From an uncultured Lachnospiraceae bacterium (GTDB lineage: Bacteria > Bacillota > Clostridia > Lachnospirales > Lachnospiraceae), in contig CAJUEI010000018.1 of assembly GCA_910585255.1 (NCBI GenBank), positions 1 to 28,191 on the forward strand: a stretch of 28,191 nt of DNA, written 5' to 3'. The notes below the pieces were generated by a model. It was given only the letters and a program-made list of their open reading frames with translations. It was not told the DNA's origin and did not search any database. This document shows, piece by piece, positions 1-7,625 of the stretch; the stretch's first letter is position 1, and every line of letters starts with the position of its first letter. Made by a program: the position numbers and the translations under genes.

Positions 1-37
1 GCATTTCTTTTTCTCCTTCTTAAAAGATATTAGACAG

Positions 38-221
38 GCTCTAAGACTTCTGAATTTAGATATTCCCAACCGGACGGACCGGGGTGCAATTCGCCCGTAC
101 AGCGGGCTAAACACACCCCTTTTTCGGGCACAAGTGCCCTCAAATCCTAGGGATCGACAGAAGTCTAAGAGCTTCTAGCTTTCTTTCGAAGTCACAGCAG
201 TTCTTTCTTGCACTCTGGCTG
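38..221 (-). repeat. Structured repeat, copy D (3' arm missing)
   Basis: Read on the minus strand this begins with the same CAGCCAGAG start as copies A-C, then has the inner stem strand, the ACTTCTGTCGAT segment, a small hairpin (GGGCAC/GTGCCC instead of the GCCAT/ATGGC hairpin of the others) and the conserved 39-base core at 81-119. The match to the other copies stops near position 38. The 3' partner of the outer stem (complement of the arm at about 190-215) is not found in the remaining bases. What follows is unrelated sequence with AAGGAG and an ATG at positions 4-2, so a minus-strand gene may start at the window edge. The copy is truncated or interrupted, or it has become a leader of that gene. 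Confidence 0.75.
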
Positions 222-304
222 TATTATCTCACAATTTACGTTTCTTTTTCCACCCCTCTATAGATGAATGGTAAATCAACCATATATTTATATACAGGAA
301 AAAA

Positions 305-560
305 CAGCCAGAGCAGGGAACCGATCTCTTTCCGCTGCGACTTCGGAGGGAAGTTAGAACGTCTTCTGCTTCTGTCGATCCACTAGGATTTTTTGCCATT
401 CTCGAATGGCAAAAAAAGGGGTGTGTTTAGCCCGCTGTACGGGCGAATTGCACCCCGTTCCGTCCGGCAGGATACACTTTCATTCAGAAGCATTAGACGT
501 TCTTACTTCCCGGAGAGCGGAGCAGCGGAAAGAGATCGGTTCCCTGCTCTAGCGTCCCCA
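305..560 (+). repeat. Structured repeat, copy A
   Basis: About 255 bp. The outer arms at 310-338 and 522-550 are perfectly complementary over 29 bp. An inner imperfect stem follows (around 350-382 with 484-508), then a GCCATTC/GAATGGC hairpin flanked by T and A runs (about 388-416), then the core at 418-456. The core pairs GGGGTG with CACCCC and GCCCG with CGGGC, leaving TGTTTA opposite GAATTG as an internal loop. The core is nearly identical in all four copies, while the arm sequence is unique to each. The 3' end (CTCTAGCGTCCC) faces the stop codon of the DUF4397 gene. An open frame crosses the repeat but is not considered a gene. Family not recognised. Confidence 0.85.
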
Positions 561-597
561 TCCATCCCTCCATACGATTTTCCCCCACTACCAAAAC

Positions 598-624
598 AGG
601 CTGCCAGATCCCCTCCGACAGCCT
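598..624 (-). terminator. Possible terminator after the DUF4397 gene
   Basis: On the minus strand, 20 bases past the DUF4397 stop, AGGCTG pairs with CAGCCT and is followed by TGTTTTGG. The stem is short and the T tract is broken, so this is a modest call. Confidence 0.4.
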
Positions 625-643
625 ATCAAAACCACTCTCAAAA

Positions 644-1567
644 TCAAACATTTGTAACAATAACCGCCTGTAAAGAAGGAGTCGTAAACGTACTTCCTAC
701 CAAGTAAACCGTATACATCTCATTCGATCCCACCTGCAGTTCAAAAGAAGTAAACCCAGCAATTCCCATATCTCCAGATATATTCCTAGGCTGTATTCCA
801 GGAGAAGACTGATATACATTAAAATAATAATTCCCAACACCAATCTGCTTAAACGGCGTAATTTCCATAAAATCAATATCTTCAAATACACTCATTCCCG
901 TATCCAACTGTACACTAAGACTTCCGCTTCCATAAGAAAGATTTACAAACCGCACACAGCTGCTGTTCCAAGACTTATTGCTACAAAGTTCATCCGATAC
1001 AACCAAAAGCTGAATTCCGCTTGCTGCATTTACCAATGCTATTGTAATCTGACTCCCCGCTGTAAATGTAACCGACTTCCGCAAAAGAACATTCGAAGGA
1101 TTATCTGCACTTACTACCGTAATCGTCCGATAACCAGATGCAATTCTTCCATAAGCAGTAATATTTTGATATGCTAATTTAGAATTAAATACAGTCGGAC
1201 CAACTGAAATCATCACAGGTCCTGCTCCTGCTACAGCATGAAGAAAACGAACCTGTGCATATCCGATACTTCCCGGGCCAATCGGAATTACAATTGGTCC
1301 AATAATCCCAGATGGAAAGGTAGGAGTAGACGGCATATTGGGAAGCATTGGCATTGACGGAACTTGAGACGGCTGGCTAAAATCCGGCACCGGCTGATGA
1401 GAAGGAATCGTCTGCAACGGATAGTCTGCACTGCGTCCCTCATTTTCATACTCGCTGTACTCTTCATAATTATCAGAAGCTTCTATTATACCAGCATTTT
1501 CTTCCATTTGAGATGCATTTACATTACTGCAGTTACATTTATTATATTTAGAATCAAAATTTCTCAT
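644..1567 (-). CDS. DUF4397 domain protein
   Basis: A 307-residue protein. The first 35 residues are acidic and polar, and residues about 50-95 are rich in Pro, Ser and Met (low complexity). From about residue 100 there is a DUF4397-type beta-sandwich: VRFLHAVAGAGPVMISVG, then LAYQNITAYGRIASGYRTI, then a second beta-rich unit beginning at CVRFVNLSYGSG. I see no signal peptide and no transmembrane helix, although DUF4397 proteins are usually exported or surface-associated. Comparable proteins occur in spore-forming clostridia, so a coat or surface role is possible but is inference. The ATG has AAGGG about 10 bases upstream. It lies 62 bp downstream of the kinase gene on the same strand and could be cotranscribed. 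Substrate and function are unknown. Confidence 0.75.
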   Translation of the reverse strand: MRNFDSKYNKCNCSNVNASQMEENAGIIEASDNYEEYSEYENEGRSADYPLQTIPSHQPVPDFSQPSQVPSMPMLPNMPSTPTFPSGIIGPIVIPIGPGSIGYAQVRFLHAVAGAGPVMISVGPTVFNSKLAYQNITAYGRIASGYRTITVVSADNPSNVLLRKSVTFTAGSQITIALVNAASGIQLLVVSDELCSNKSWNSSCVRFVNLSYGSGSLSVQLDTGMSVFEDIDFMEITPFKQIGVGNYYFNVYQSSPGIQPRNISGDMGIAGFTSFELQVGSNEMYTVYLVGSTFTTPSLQAVIVTNV

Positions 1568-1629
1568 TTATAAAACCCTTTTTTCTTTTTCTTTCTCTTT
1601 ATTCTATGGAGAATAGCCGAAAAAAGTTC

Positions 1630-2475
1630 CTATTTTAACTTTTTCAGTAAAAATTCAAAACATACACCATTTGTCTTTGGAACGGAAAGTTGTTCGGTTA
1701 ATAAAATACATTCTTTTACAAATTTCATTGCCTTTTTTACAGAGTCCTCTAACCTTACCCCATTTACGGCATCCGCCGCAAGTATAGAGGAAAAAATATC
1801 TCCTGTCCCGCATCGTTCCGTTCCTACTCGTTTGCTTCGAAGCAGCTTAATCTCCCCTTTTCCCTTTTCACAAAGTAAGTTTCCTATGGATTGTCCCATT
1901 GTAATTCCAGAGATTATAACTCGTTTTGCTCCCATCCCGCATAACTGTTCCGCCATCTTAGATAATTCCTTTAAATGCCACCCGCTCTCCTTATAAGGAG
2001 TATCTGTAAGAATACAAGCTTCTGTAAGATTGGGCGTTAAAAGATCAGCAACTTCTACAAGCTGTTTCATCTGATTACACATTTCTTTTGTATAAGTAGA
2101 ATACACTTTGCCATGATCCCCCATAATCGGATCTACTGTTACAAATGTTTTATGTCCCTCTCTCTCTGAAAATTCCTCTATCATCTGTTTTACTATTGCA
2201 ATCTGTCTCTCCGATCCAAGAAATCCGGTTAAAATTCCATCAAAAGAAATCCCAAGTTTCTTCCACTCTTCCAGATAAGGCAGCATTTTTTCTGTATAAT
2301 CATCCAAAAACCAACTTGAAAATGCCGTATGATTCGAAAGAATAGAAGTCGGAATCGGACAACATTCTACTCCTAACGAAGAAATCACTGGAATTTCTAC
2401 CGCTAAGGAACAACGGCCAAATCCTGTAAAATCATTTATAATTGCTATTCGATTCTGATAATGGATTGTCTCCAT
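1630..2475 (-). CDS. pdxY: Pyridoxamine/pyridoxine kinase
   Basis: A 281-residue ribokinase-superfamily enzyme that phosphorylates pyridoxamine, pyridoxal or pyridoxine with ATP in vitamin B6 salvage, in the cytoplasm. Visible motifs: INDFTGFGRCSL near the N-terminus (substrate site), PIPTSILSNHTAF, VDPIMGDHGKVY in the middle, LTPNLTEA, and GTERCGTGDIFSS near the C-terminus, whose GTGD supplies the anion hole and catalytic Asp. Length fits the PdxK/PdxY family. The ATG is preceded by GGAGG with 9-base spacing, which supports the start. The symbol pdxY is by family resemblance; the closely related pdxK cannot be excluded, and preference among B6 vitamers cannot be read from sequence alone. Confidence 0.88.
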   Translation of the reverse strand: METIHYQNRIAIINDFTGFGRCSLAVEIPVISSLGVECCPIPTSILSNHTAFSSWFLDDYTEKMLPYLEEWKKLGISFDGILTGFLGSERQIAIVKQMIEEFSEREGHKTFVTVDPIMGDHGKVYSTYTKEMCNQMKQLVEVADLLTPNLTEACILTDTPYKESGWHLKELSKMAEQLCGMGAKRVIISGITMGQSIGNLLCEKGKGEIKLLRSKRVGTERCGTGDIFSSILAADAVNGVRLEDSVKKAMKFVKECILLTEQLSVPKTNGVCFEFLLKKLK

Positions 2476-2558
2476 TCTAAGTGTCCTCCTCTATCCATCT
2501 ATTTTATTGAAATCAATTCTCCTGTCTCTAAATCTTTTTTAAATCGCTTCTTCTCCTC

Positions 2559-2588
2559 TTGTCACCTTCTTTTCTCCTATGTTATAAT
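2559..2588 (+). promoter_or_regulatory. Promoter for the NodB-type deacetylase gene
   Basis: TTGTCA at 2559-2564, an 18-base spacer and a perfect TATAAT at 2583-2588. Transcription would start near 2595, giving a leader of about 110 nt that contains the hairpin at 2621-2664. Confidence 0.65.
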
Positions 2589-2620
2589 GTCTCTAAAGTT
2601 AAAGGAAATTCGGAATCGAA

Positions 2621-2664
2621 AGTCCCCCACCGCTTTCACCTTCACGACTTAGAAGCGGGAGACT
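2621..2664 (+). repeat. Hairpin in leader, possible IS200/IS605 end remnant
   Basis: AGTCCCCCACCGCTT and AAGCGGGAGACT pair imperfectly around a 17-base loop. Such hairpins are typical of IS200/IS605-type ends, but no transposase is nearby. It could equally be a leader hairpin. Confidence 0.3.
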
Positions 2665-2704
2665 TCCTTGATAGGTTAAAATAAACAAAAAGGAGATTTT
2701 TTTA

Positions 2705-3553
2705 ATGATAACCCCACTTTTTCCAGAAGGCAAGAAAAAATGCCTGACGCTCAGCTATGATGACGGTGTTACACAAGACAGGCGTCTAGTCGCCCTATTT
2801 AACCAATACCATTTAAAGTCCACTTTTAATCTAAACTCTGGTTGTTTTGGCAAATGTGCTCCAGCTAATGGGTTTGCAAAACCTGTTACACATAATAAAA
2901 TTGAAGCTTCCGAAGTAAGTTCCCTTTACCAAGGTCATGAAATCGCTGTTCATACAAGAACACATCCTCATCTAGAAACCCTGCCTTCCGAAGCAGTCGC
3001 CTATGAAATCCGCTCTGACCGGAAACAATTAGAAAAATTAGCAGGTTATCCTGTTACTGGTATGGCATATCCCTTCGGCACCTATAATGACCTTGTATTA
3101 GAAGAACTAAAAAAAGCCGGCATCCAATACAGCCGAACCGTACAAAGCACCAAAACCTTTTCTATCCCGCAAAATTTCCTCTGCTGGCATCCCACCTGCC
3201 ACTTTGAAGATCCCGACAGAAAAGCCCTTACTCAACAATTTCTGGCTTCCGACCCGTCCTCCTCTGAAAACACATTAAAATTGTTCTACATATGGGGACA
3301 TTCCTATGAGCTAGACGGCAACGATACATGGGAAGAGATCGAACTCTTCTGCAGACAAGTTTCCTGCCAAAAAGAAGTCTGGTATGCTACTAATCTAGAA
3401 TTTTTCAACTATCAGACCGCCCTAAACAGACTAATCTTTTCAGAAGATAAGACAATTATCCAAAATCCAAGTGCCCTTCCGGTCTGGTTTTTGGCAAATG
3501 ATACTCTATTTTGTCTAAATGGAGGAGCACAGATCTGTTTATCTGATCAATAA
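2705..3553 (+). CDS. Polysaccharide deacetylase (NodB-homology) family protein
   Basis: A 282-residue carbohydrate esterase family 4-like protein; members remove N-acetyl groups from peptidoglycan, chitin or other polysaccharides using a divalent metal. The NodB motif 1 is seen as LSYDDG (Asp19, Asp20) and motif 2 as HTRTHP (His83, His87), which would give the metal-binding Asp-His-His triad. AYPFGTYND matches the later motif, with Pro-Phe-Gly in place of the commoner Arg-Pro-Pro-Tyr. There is no signal peptide or transmembrane helix, so an intracellular substrate or non-classical export is implied. The start follows AAGGAG. The gene has its own promoter and ends at a strong hairpin shared with the convergent relQ operon. 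Substrate is not predictable. Confidence 0.85.
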   Translation: MITPLFPEGKKKCLTLSYDDGVTQDRRLVALFNQYHLKSTFNLNSGCFGKCAPANGFAKPVTHNKIEASEVSSLYQGHEIAVHTRTHPHLETLPSEAVAYEIRSDRKQLEKLAGYPVTGMAYPFGTYNDLVLEELKKAGIQYSRTVQSTKTFSIPQNFLCWHPTCHFEDPDRKALTQQFLASDPSSSENTLKLFYIWGHSYELDGNDTWEEIELFCRQVSCQKEVWYATNLEFFNYQTALNRLIFSEDKTIIQNPSALPVWFLANDTLFCLNGGAQICLSDQ

Positions 3554-3579
3554 ATCCAAATTGTGAATAAATTTCTAAA

Positions 3580-3615
3580 ATATCGGATTTCGAATACTTT
3601 TTCGAAATCCGATAT
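3580..3615. terminator. Bidirectional terminator between convergent genes
   Basis: A perfect 15-bp stem (3580-3594 with 3601-3615) with loop TACTTT. On the minus strand it is followed by TTTTAG, a better T tract than on the plus strand (AGGTTCTTTTG). It lies just past the stops of both the deacetylase gene and relQ. Confidence 0.8.
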
Positions 3616-3638
3616 AGGTTCTTTTGTCTTCTCTTTTA

Positions 3639-4436
3639 TTATTGATTATGGTTTTTATTTTTGGGAATTTCTATATCTTTGGTAATTTCTACAATTCGAT
3701 TCTTAATCTGCTCCATCCGAACATCCAACTGTGCACTGACACAGGCACACTCCACCAGCTCCTCTGCCAGCAAATTTGCCTCTTCCTTTGGAATATCTTT
3801 CTTATACCGCAGCTTATGTTCCAAGCTCGCCCAAAAATCCATTGCAATTGTCCGAAGCTGAACCTCCACTTTCATCATTCGCTTTTCCTGCTCCAAAAAA
3901 ATAGGTACCTCTACAATTAAATGCAGGCTGCGGTATCCGCTTTCTTTCGGATGCTTAATATAATCTTTTCTCTCAATCAATATAATATCGTCTTGTTTTA
4001 ACAGGCAATCTGCCAACAGATAGATATCAGCGGGAAAAGAACAGATTACCCTTACCCCCGCTACATCTTTTATATTTTCTTCAATTGACTGAAATGTAAA
4101 TGGATACTGTTTTCTACGGAGTTTTTCTATAATACTTTCCTGCGATTTCAGCCGACTTTTAATTGTTTCAATCGGATTTCTGTCATATTGCAAAGAAAAC
4201 TGTTCATTTAATACCTTAAATTTTGTCTCAATTTCCATAATTGCACAGCGATAATAAGACATTAACTGGCGATAAGGAAATATATTTTTATGAATAAATT
4301 CTATCATCTCTTCGCTGGTCAATGCATCTATAATCTGTTCCTGAAACTGTTTTGCTGTCTGTTCCGGTACAGACTGTACTATCTTTGCAATAGATTCTCC
4401 TGTCATTTTTTTATTCTCATTTGAAAATAAATACAT
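3639..4436 (-). CDS. relQ: Small alarmone synthetase (GTP pyrophosphokinase, RelQ type)
   Basis: A 265-residue single-domain RelA/SpoT synthetase that transfers pyrophosphate from ATP to GTP or GDP to make (p)ppGpp. Visible motifs: RLKSQESIIEKLRRK (95-109, ATP-binding basic segment), DVAGVRVIC (124-132), HPKESGYRSLH (162-172, guanine stacking Tyr) and EVQLRTIAMDFWASLEHK (191-208, Mg-binding Glu and conserved tail). No HD hydrolase, TGS or ACT domain is present, so it is a stand-alone small synthetase. A helical C-terminus could form the tetramer interface known for this type. It lies 26 bp after the anti-sigma-like gene, with GGGAG before its ATG, so it should be the third gene of the sigma operon. 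Being cotranscribed with a sigma factor implies synthesis tied to an envelope or stress signal; that link is inference. Confidence 0.9.
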   Translation of the reverse strand: MYLFSNENKKMTGESIAKIVQSVPEQTAKQFQEQIIDALTSEEMIEFIHKNIFPYRQLMSYYRCAIMEIETKFKVLNEQFSLQYDRNPIETIKSRLKSQESIIEKLRRKQYPFTFQSIEENIKDVAGVRVICSFPADIYLLADCLLKQDDIILIERKDYIKHPKESGYRSLHLIVEVPIFLEQEKRMMKVEVQLRTIAMDFWASLEHKLRYKKDIPKEEANLLAEELVECACVSAQLDVRMEQIKNRIVEITKDIEIPKNKNHNQ

Positions 4437-4462
4437 CTTTTCTCTCCCTTGTACCTAAACTA

Positions 4463-5245
4463 TTACTTTGCCCCCAATTGATAACTCCATCCATCCTCCC
4501 GATACCAGGCATAACATTCCTGCCATCCAAATCGAATATTCTTGCCCTTTTGGCAGTCAATTTGAAACGCAAAGCCTTTTTCTTCTTCTGTTATTATCTG
4601 AAATGTCATATAAATTCCTACTATCTCTTCTGCTTCTTCCTGCACGATCCCCTGCTTACAAAGTTCTTCCCAAGTCCCTGTTACTACCGTAATCTGTCCA
4701 TTGAGTTCCTCTAATAATGCTTCTTTTTGTTCTTTATCTAGATAGGATAACGAAGCGAGATTGAGATATAAGGGCTCTCCCTGATATGGCTGGTAAATCT
4801 CCTCTATTACTTCTGTATAGAAAGATACCATATCTTTTTGCCAATCATACTCTACTTTTAATCCCTCTTCTAAATTTGCACTGCTCACTCCGGCTGTATT
4901 TCCATCCAAACCTGCATTATCTGCAAATTCTTGTGTTTCTAAAACATCCTCTTTCTCTTCTATTACCTCCTCCTGCTTCCCCGGAGCACTCTGAACCATT
5001 CCTGCCGCAGTAGTAGCCATCGAATTACTTTCATAAAAAGAAGTCATCCCATTATAATTTTTGTTTTGATTATAATAGAAAACATTGACTCCTAATAATA
5101 ACAATACTCCAGCCGCCGCTGCTGCCCACTTCCAAGAAGCTGTCCTAAAAAATGACGGTTTCGATACAATCGTCTCCTCTTCCGCTTCCCGAATCAAATT
5201 GTCCTCTATCATTCCTATTACTTGAAAAAGCCGTTCCTCCTTCAT
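4463..5245 (-). CDS. Membrane anti-sigma-factor-like protein
   Basis: A 260-residue protein with a short cytoplasmic N-terminus (about 1-33, mostly charged), one hydrophobic helix at about 36-58 (WKWAAAAAGVLLLLGVNVFYY), an acidic low-complexity linker (about 85-125) and a C-terminal extracellular domain ending in WYREDGWSYQL. This is the layout of single-pass anti-sigma factors, and its start overlaps the sigma gene stop by 4 bp (translational coupling). No Zn-binding HXXXCXXC motif is seen in the N-terminal part, so it is not a classical ZAS protein. The role of holding the adjacent sigma factor at the membrane is inferred from operon position and topology. The extracellular ligand is unknown. 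Confidence 0.65.
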   Translation of the reverse strand: MKEERLFQVIGMIEDNLIREAEEETIVSKPSFFRTASWKWAAAAAGVLLLLGVNVFYYNQNKNYNGMTSFYESNSMATTAAGMVQSAPGKQEEVIEEKEDVLETQEFADNAGLDGNTAGVSSANLEEGLKVEYDWQKDMVSFYTEVIEEIYQPYQGEPLYLNLASLSYLDKEQKEALLEELNGQITVVTGTWEELCKQGIVQEEAEEIVGIYMTFQIITEEEKGFAFQIDCQKGKNIRFGWQECYAWYREDGWSYQLGAK

Positions 5246-5802
5246 ATTAGAATCCCTTCCTTTTCTAAATGAGTCTTTAACCCATTCCTTGTCCGAAACA
5301 ACGAGGATTTTACCTTACTTTCACTGATCCCATACCGCTCGGCGATCTGCTTTACCGAATCACTATAATAGTAGCGTCTGACAAATATCATACGATTTTC
5401 TTTTTTCTGCTTCTTTAAAAAATCATTGATTAAATTCGCCAGCTCCGCATCCTCTAATTCCTTCTCCACTGTCTGTATAGACGGAAGACAGTCTTCCAAT
5501 TCCGACAGTAACACGTCCATCTCCCTCCCGCCCCGCTTTTTTGCCGTTCGTCTTCTATAGCGGTCAAATGCAAGATTCCTTGCAATTCTTCCAAGCCAAG
5601 TACGAAATTCATAAGGACGTTCTGTCGGAATAGAATTCCAGGTATGCAGCCAGGTATCATTGATACATTCCTCTGTATCCTCTCTATTTTGAAGAATATT
5701 GTGTATAATACTTTTGCAGTAGCTTCCATACTTTCCATCGGTTTCTTTAATTGCCGTCTCCGAACGCTGCCAATATAATTCAATAATTTCTGTATCCTCC
5801 AC
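5242..5802 (-). CDS. ECF-like sigma-70 family RNA polymerase sigma factor
   Basis: About 186 residues from a GTG start at 5802. I prefer this GTG because GGGAGG lies 6 bases upstream and the family normally begins at EDTEIIELYW. The frame stays open 16 codons further up to a TTG at 5850, but that has AGGA directly abutting it. Region 2 is visible in EDTEECINDTWLHTWNSIP and RTWLGRIARNLAFDRYRRR. A linker with many acidic residues follows, then region 4 in SVKQIAERYGISESKVKSSL. It directs core RNA polymerase to a small regulon. The next gene encodes a membrane anti-sigma-like partner with a 4-bp overlap, and relQ follows. Confidence 0.88.
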   Translation of the reverse strand: MEDTEIIELYWQRSETAIKETDGKYGSYCKSIIHNILQNREDTEECINDTWLHTWNSIPTERPYEFRTWLGRIARNLAFDRYRRRTAKKRGGREMDVLLSELEDCLPSIQTVEKELEDAELANLINDFLKKQKKENRMIFVRRYYYSDSVKQIAERYGISESKVKSSLFRTRNGLKTHLEKEGILI

Positions 5803-5858
5803 TGTTTCCTCCCAAATTCGTCCGATTTCTCTTCTGTCAGTCAAATACAATCCTTTTT

Positions 5859-5887
5859 ATTATAACAGATTTTTTTCTATCTATCCA
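5859..5887 (-). promoter_or_regulatory. Promoter of sigma/anti-sigma/relQ operon
   Basis: On the minus strand: TGGATA (5887-5882), a 17-base spacer and a perfect TATAAT (5864-5859). The start point would be near 5852, which leaves a leader of about 50 nt before the GTG and argues against the TTG start at 5850. The -35 box lies inside the last codons of the upstream recombinase gene. Confidence 0.6.
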
Positions 5888-7409
5888 TCCGAAAACGAAC
5901 CCAAATCTTAATTTTTTTCTCTTCTCCTATTTCAATTTTCTCTATTAGCAACAAACAGAGCAGCCGATCCGGCACAATTTCTTTCCATTCCCTGCTCTGT
6001 TTGTCCTCCTCTTCCCGTCTGCTCTTCTCCTGCTTACAGAGAAAAACCGCCTGCCTTTGCTTCTTTTGTCCCTCTAAATAGACTGTCCGATACCGCTGGT
6101 ATTCCTCTGTATTTAAAATTCCTCTATTAAAATCCTCCTCTGCCTGCTCCAGCCGCTTTTTATATTTTTCTATCTTTTTTTCACTATTTTGTATAAAAAT
6201 ATCCCAAATATTTCTTCCTCTCTTCTCTCTTAACTTTTGCATCTGTTCCATTCCTTTTGAACTACATGCTATTACAGACCATACTATCTGAAAAAGTCTG
6301 TCAGCCAAGATCGAATGTCTGCTGCAGCCCTCTCCTTTATTATAACCGGAACAGATATAATAATCCTCCCGTTTCCTCTTTGCATGTCCGCTCCTTCTTA
6401 CCATAGCCCGCTTACAATCACCACAAAAAAGAAGCCCGGACAATCTATCGAGACTGTTCTGTCTAGGTGCCTGTCTCATATCCAAACCAGAAATTTTCTG
6501 CACCAACTGATACGCTTCCTCCGAGATAATCGCCGGATGTGCCCCTTCTATCCTGCTCCATTTTTCCTCTGGAACAGCAATCACAGTCTGCACTTTATAA
6601 GAAATCCGCTTCCGTTTTCCCTGTTCTAATACCCCTATATAGACCCGATTCTTTAAAATTCTATCCACACTGGTGCCTGTCCACTTTGCTGTCTCATACT
6701 CCTGAAATCCTGTATAATAAACACTTCCTCTCTCCCGCCGAAATTCGGCTGGGGAAGAAATCCCCCATTGATTTAATTTTTCTGCTATATGACCAGCACT
6801 CTTTCCCTCCAATTTCAATAAATAGATTAACTTCACTACCACAGCACTTTCTGCTTCCGGGCAAAGTCTCCCCTGTTCTTTTCGATATCCATAAGGAACA
6901 AATGCTCCTGCACAAATCCCCTCTCTCCGCATCGCCTCTTGACTAGAACGGATCTTTATCGAAATATCTCTTGCATAGGAATCATTTATAAAATTTTTAA
7001 TCGGAATCAATAGATTCTGTTCCTCTTCTTTTGCAAAGAGACTATCGTAAGAATCTGCTACCGCCAAAAAACGAACCCCAAGAGAAGGAAAAATCTTTCG
7101 AATATAAGCGTCCGTCTGAATATGTTCCCTTCCAAAACGAGAGAGATCCTTTACAACTATCATATTGACCGTTCGATCTAAAATATCCTTCCACATCCGC
7201 AGAAATCCGGGACGCTCCTCAAATAAAAGCCCCGAATACCCCCTGTCAATATAGCAGTCATACACTTCTATTTCCGTCTGATCCTTTAAATACTCCAAAA
7301 GAAAACGTCTCTGGTTTTCAATACTATTCTGAAGCTCCTGCCCGTTTTGTTCCGCTTTTTTTGCATCTTCTTTTGACACTCGAAGATAAAGAGCAGCCCT
7401 ATATACCAT
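5877..7409 (-). CDS. Large serine recombinase R1
   Basis: About 510 residues from the ATG at 7409, which has GAGGAAG 8 bases upstream; the frame extends to a TTG at 7424 with a poorer ribosome site. The order is resolvase-type catalytic domain (YLRVSKED, nucleophile Ser12; VVKDLSRFGR), recombinase domain (KNRVYIGVLEQGK, AIISEEAYQLV), a zinc ribbon (CGDC followed by CSGYNKGEGC) and a C-terminal coiled-coil region rich in Lys and Glu. This is the architecture of integrases that cut and rejoin att sites of mobile elements. It overlaps the upstream 55-codon ORF by 11 bp. Its own attachment sites were not identified. Confidence 0.92.
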   Translation of the reverse strand: MVYRAALYLRVSKEDAKKAEQNGQELQNSIENQRRFLLEYLKDQTEIEVYDCYIDRGYSGLLFEERPGFLRMWKDILDRTVNMIVVKDLSRFGREHIQTDAYIRKIFPSLGVRFLAVADSYDSLFAKEEEQNLLIPIKNFINDSYARDISIKIRSSQEAMRREGICAGAFVPYGYRKEQGRLCPEAESAVVVKLIYLLKLEGKSAGHIAEKLNQWGISSPAEFRRERGSVYYTGFQEYETAKWTGTSVDRILKNRVYIGVLEQGKRKRISYKVQTVIAVPEEKWSRIEGAHPAIISEEAYQLVQKISGLDMRQAPRQNSLDRLSGLLFCGDCKRAMVRRSGHAKRKREDYYICSGYNKGEGCSRHSILADRLFQIVWSVIACSSKGMEQMQKLREKRGRNIWDIFIQNSEKKIEKYKKRLEQAEEDFNRGILNTEEYQRYRTVYLEGQKKQRQAVFLCKQEKSRREEEDKQSREWKEIVPDRLLCLLLIEKIEIGEEKKIKIWVRFRMDR

Positions 7410-7566
7410 CTGTCTCTTCCTCAAATAATCCGTCCAATTTTCTTTCCATATATTCCTGAATTAATTCCAGAAAACTAGGACCATCCGGTGTAAATTCTAC
7501 CTCCACAAGATAATCCCCATAGCGGTAACAATCCGGTTTCTCTGTCGGCTCCAATTTCTCCGCCAT
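7399..7566 (-). CDS. Small acidic protein upstream of recombinase R1
   Basis: A 55-codon ORF beginning MAEKLEPTEKPDCYRYGDYL and ending FEEETDGI. A good ribosome site (AAGGAGAC, 5 bases before ATG) supports it, and its stop overlaps the R1 start by 11 bp, so the two should be translationally coupled. The protein is acidic, with one Cys and a predicted short beta-hairpin followed by a helix. Small coupled ORFs before serine recombinases are common in mobile elements and may be directionality or accessory factors. This one is not recognised, and its role is inferred only from position. Confidence 0.6.
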   Translation of the reverse strand: MAEKLEPTEKPDCYRYGDYLVEVEFTPDGPSFLELIQEYMERKLDGLFEEETDGI

Positions 7567-7625
7567 AAAAGTCTCCTTTTTTCTTCTATTTCTTTATTTT
7601 ATGATTCCATCCTCTCTCCTATGCA

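Noticed and set aside
388..416. GCCATTC/GAATGGC hairpin with flanking T and A runs as an intrinsic terminator
   Set aside because: The T and A runs pair with each other as part of the stem, and the hairpin lies inside the structured repeat in all copies, so it is better read as part of that fold.
38..560. CRISPR array or simple transposon inverted repeats
   Set aside because: There are no short regularly spaced direct repeats, and the arm sequences differ between copies, unlike the terminal repeats of one transposon family.
393..707. Open reading frame starting MPFSNGKKRG, similar to one at 11055-11237
   Set aside because: Both frames run through the hairpin and core of structured repeat copies A and B; the similarity is explained by the repeat, and there is no ribosome site.
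7410..7424. TTG at 7424 as the start of recombinase R1
   Set aside because: The ATG at 7409 has a much better spaced GAGGAAG and overlaps the upstream small ORF as coupled genes usually do.
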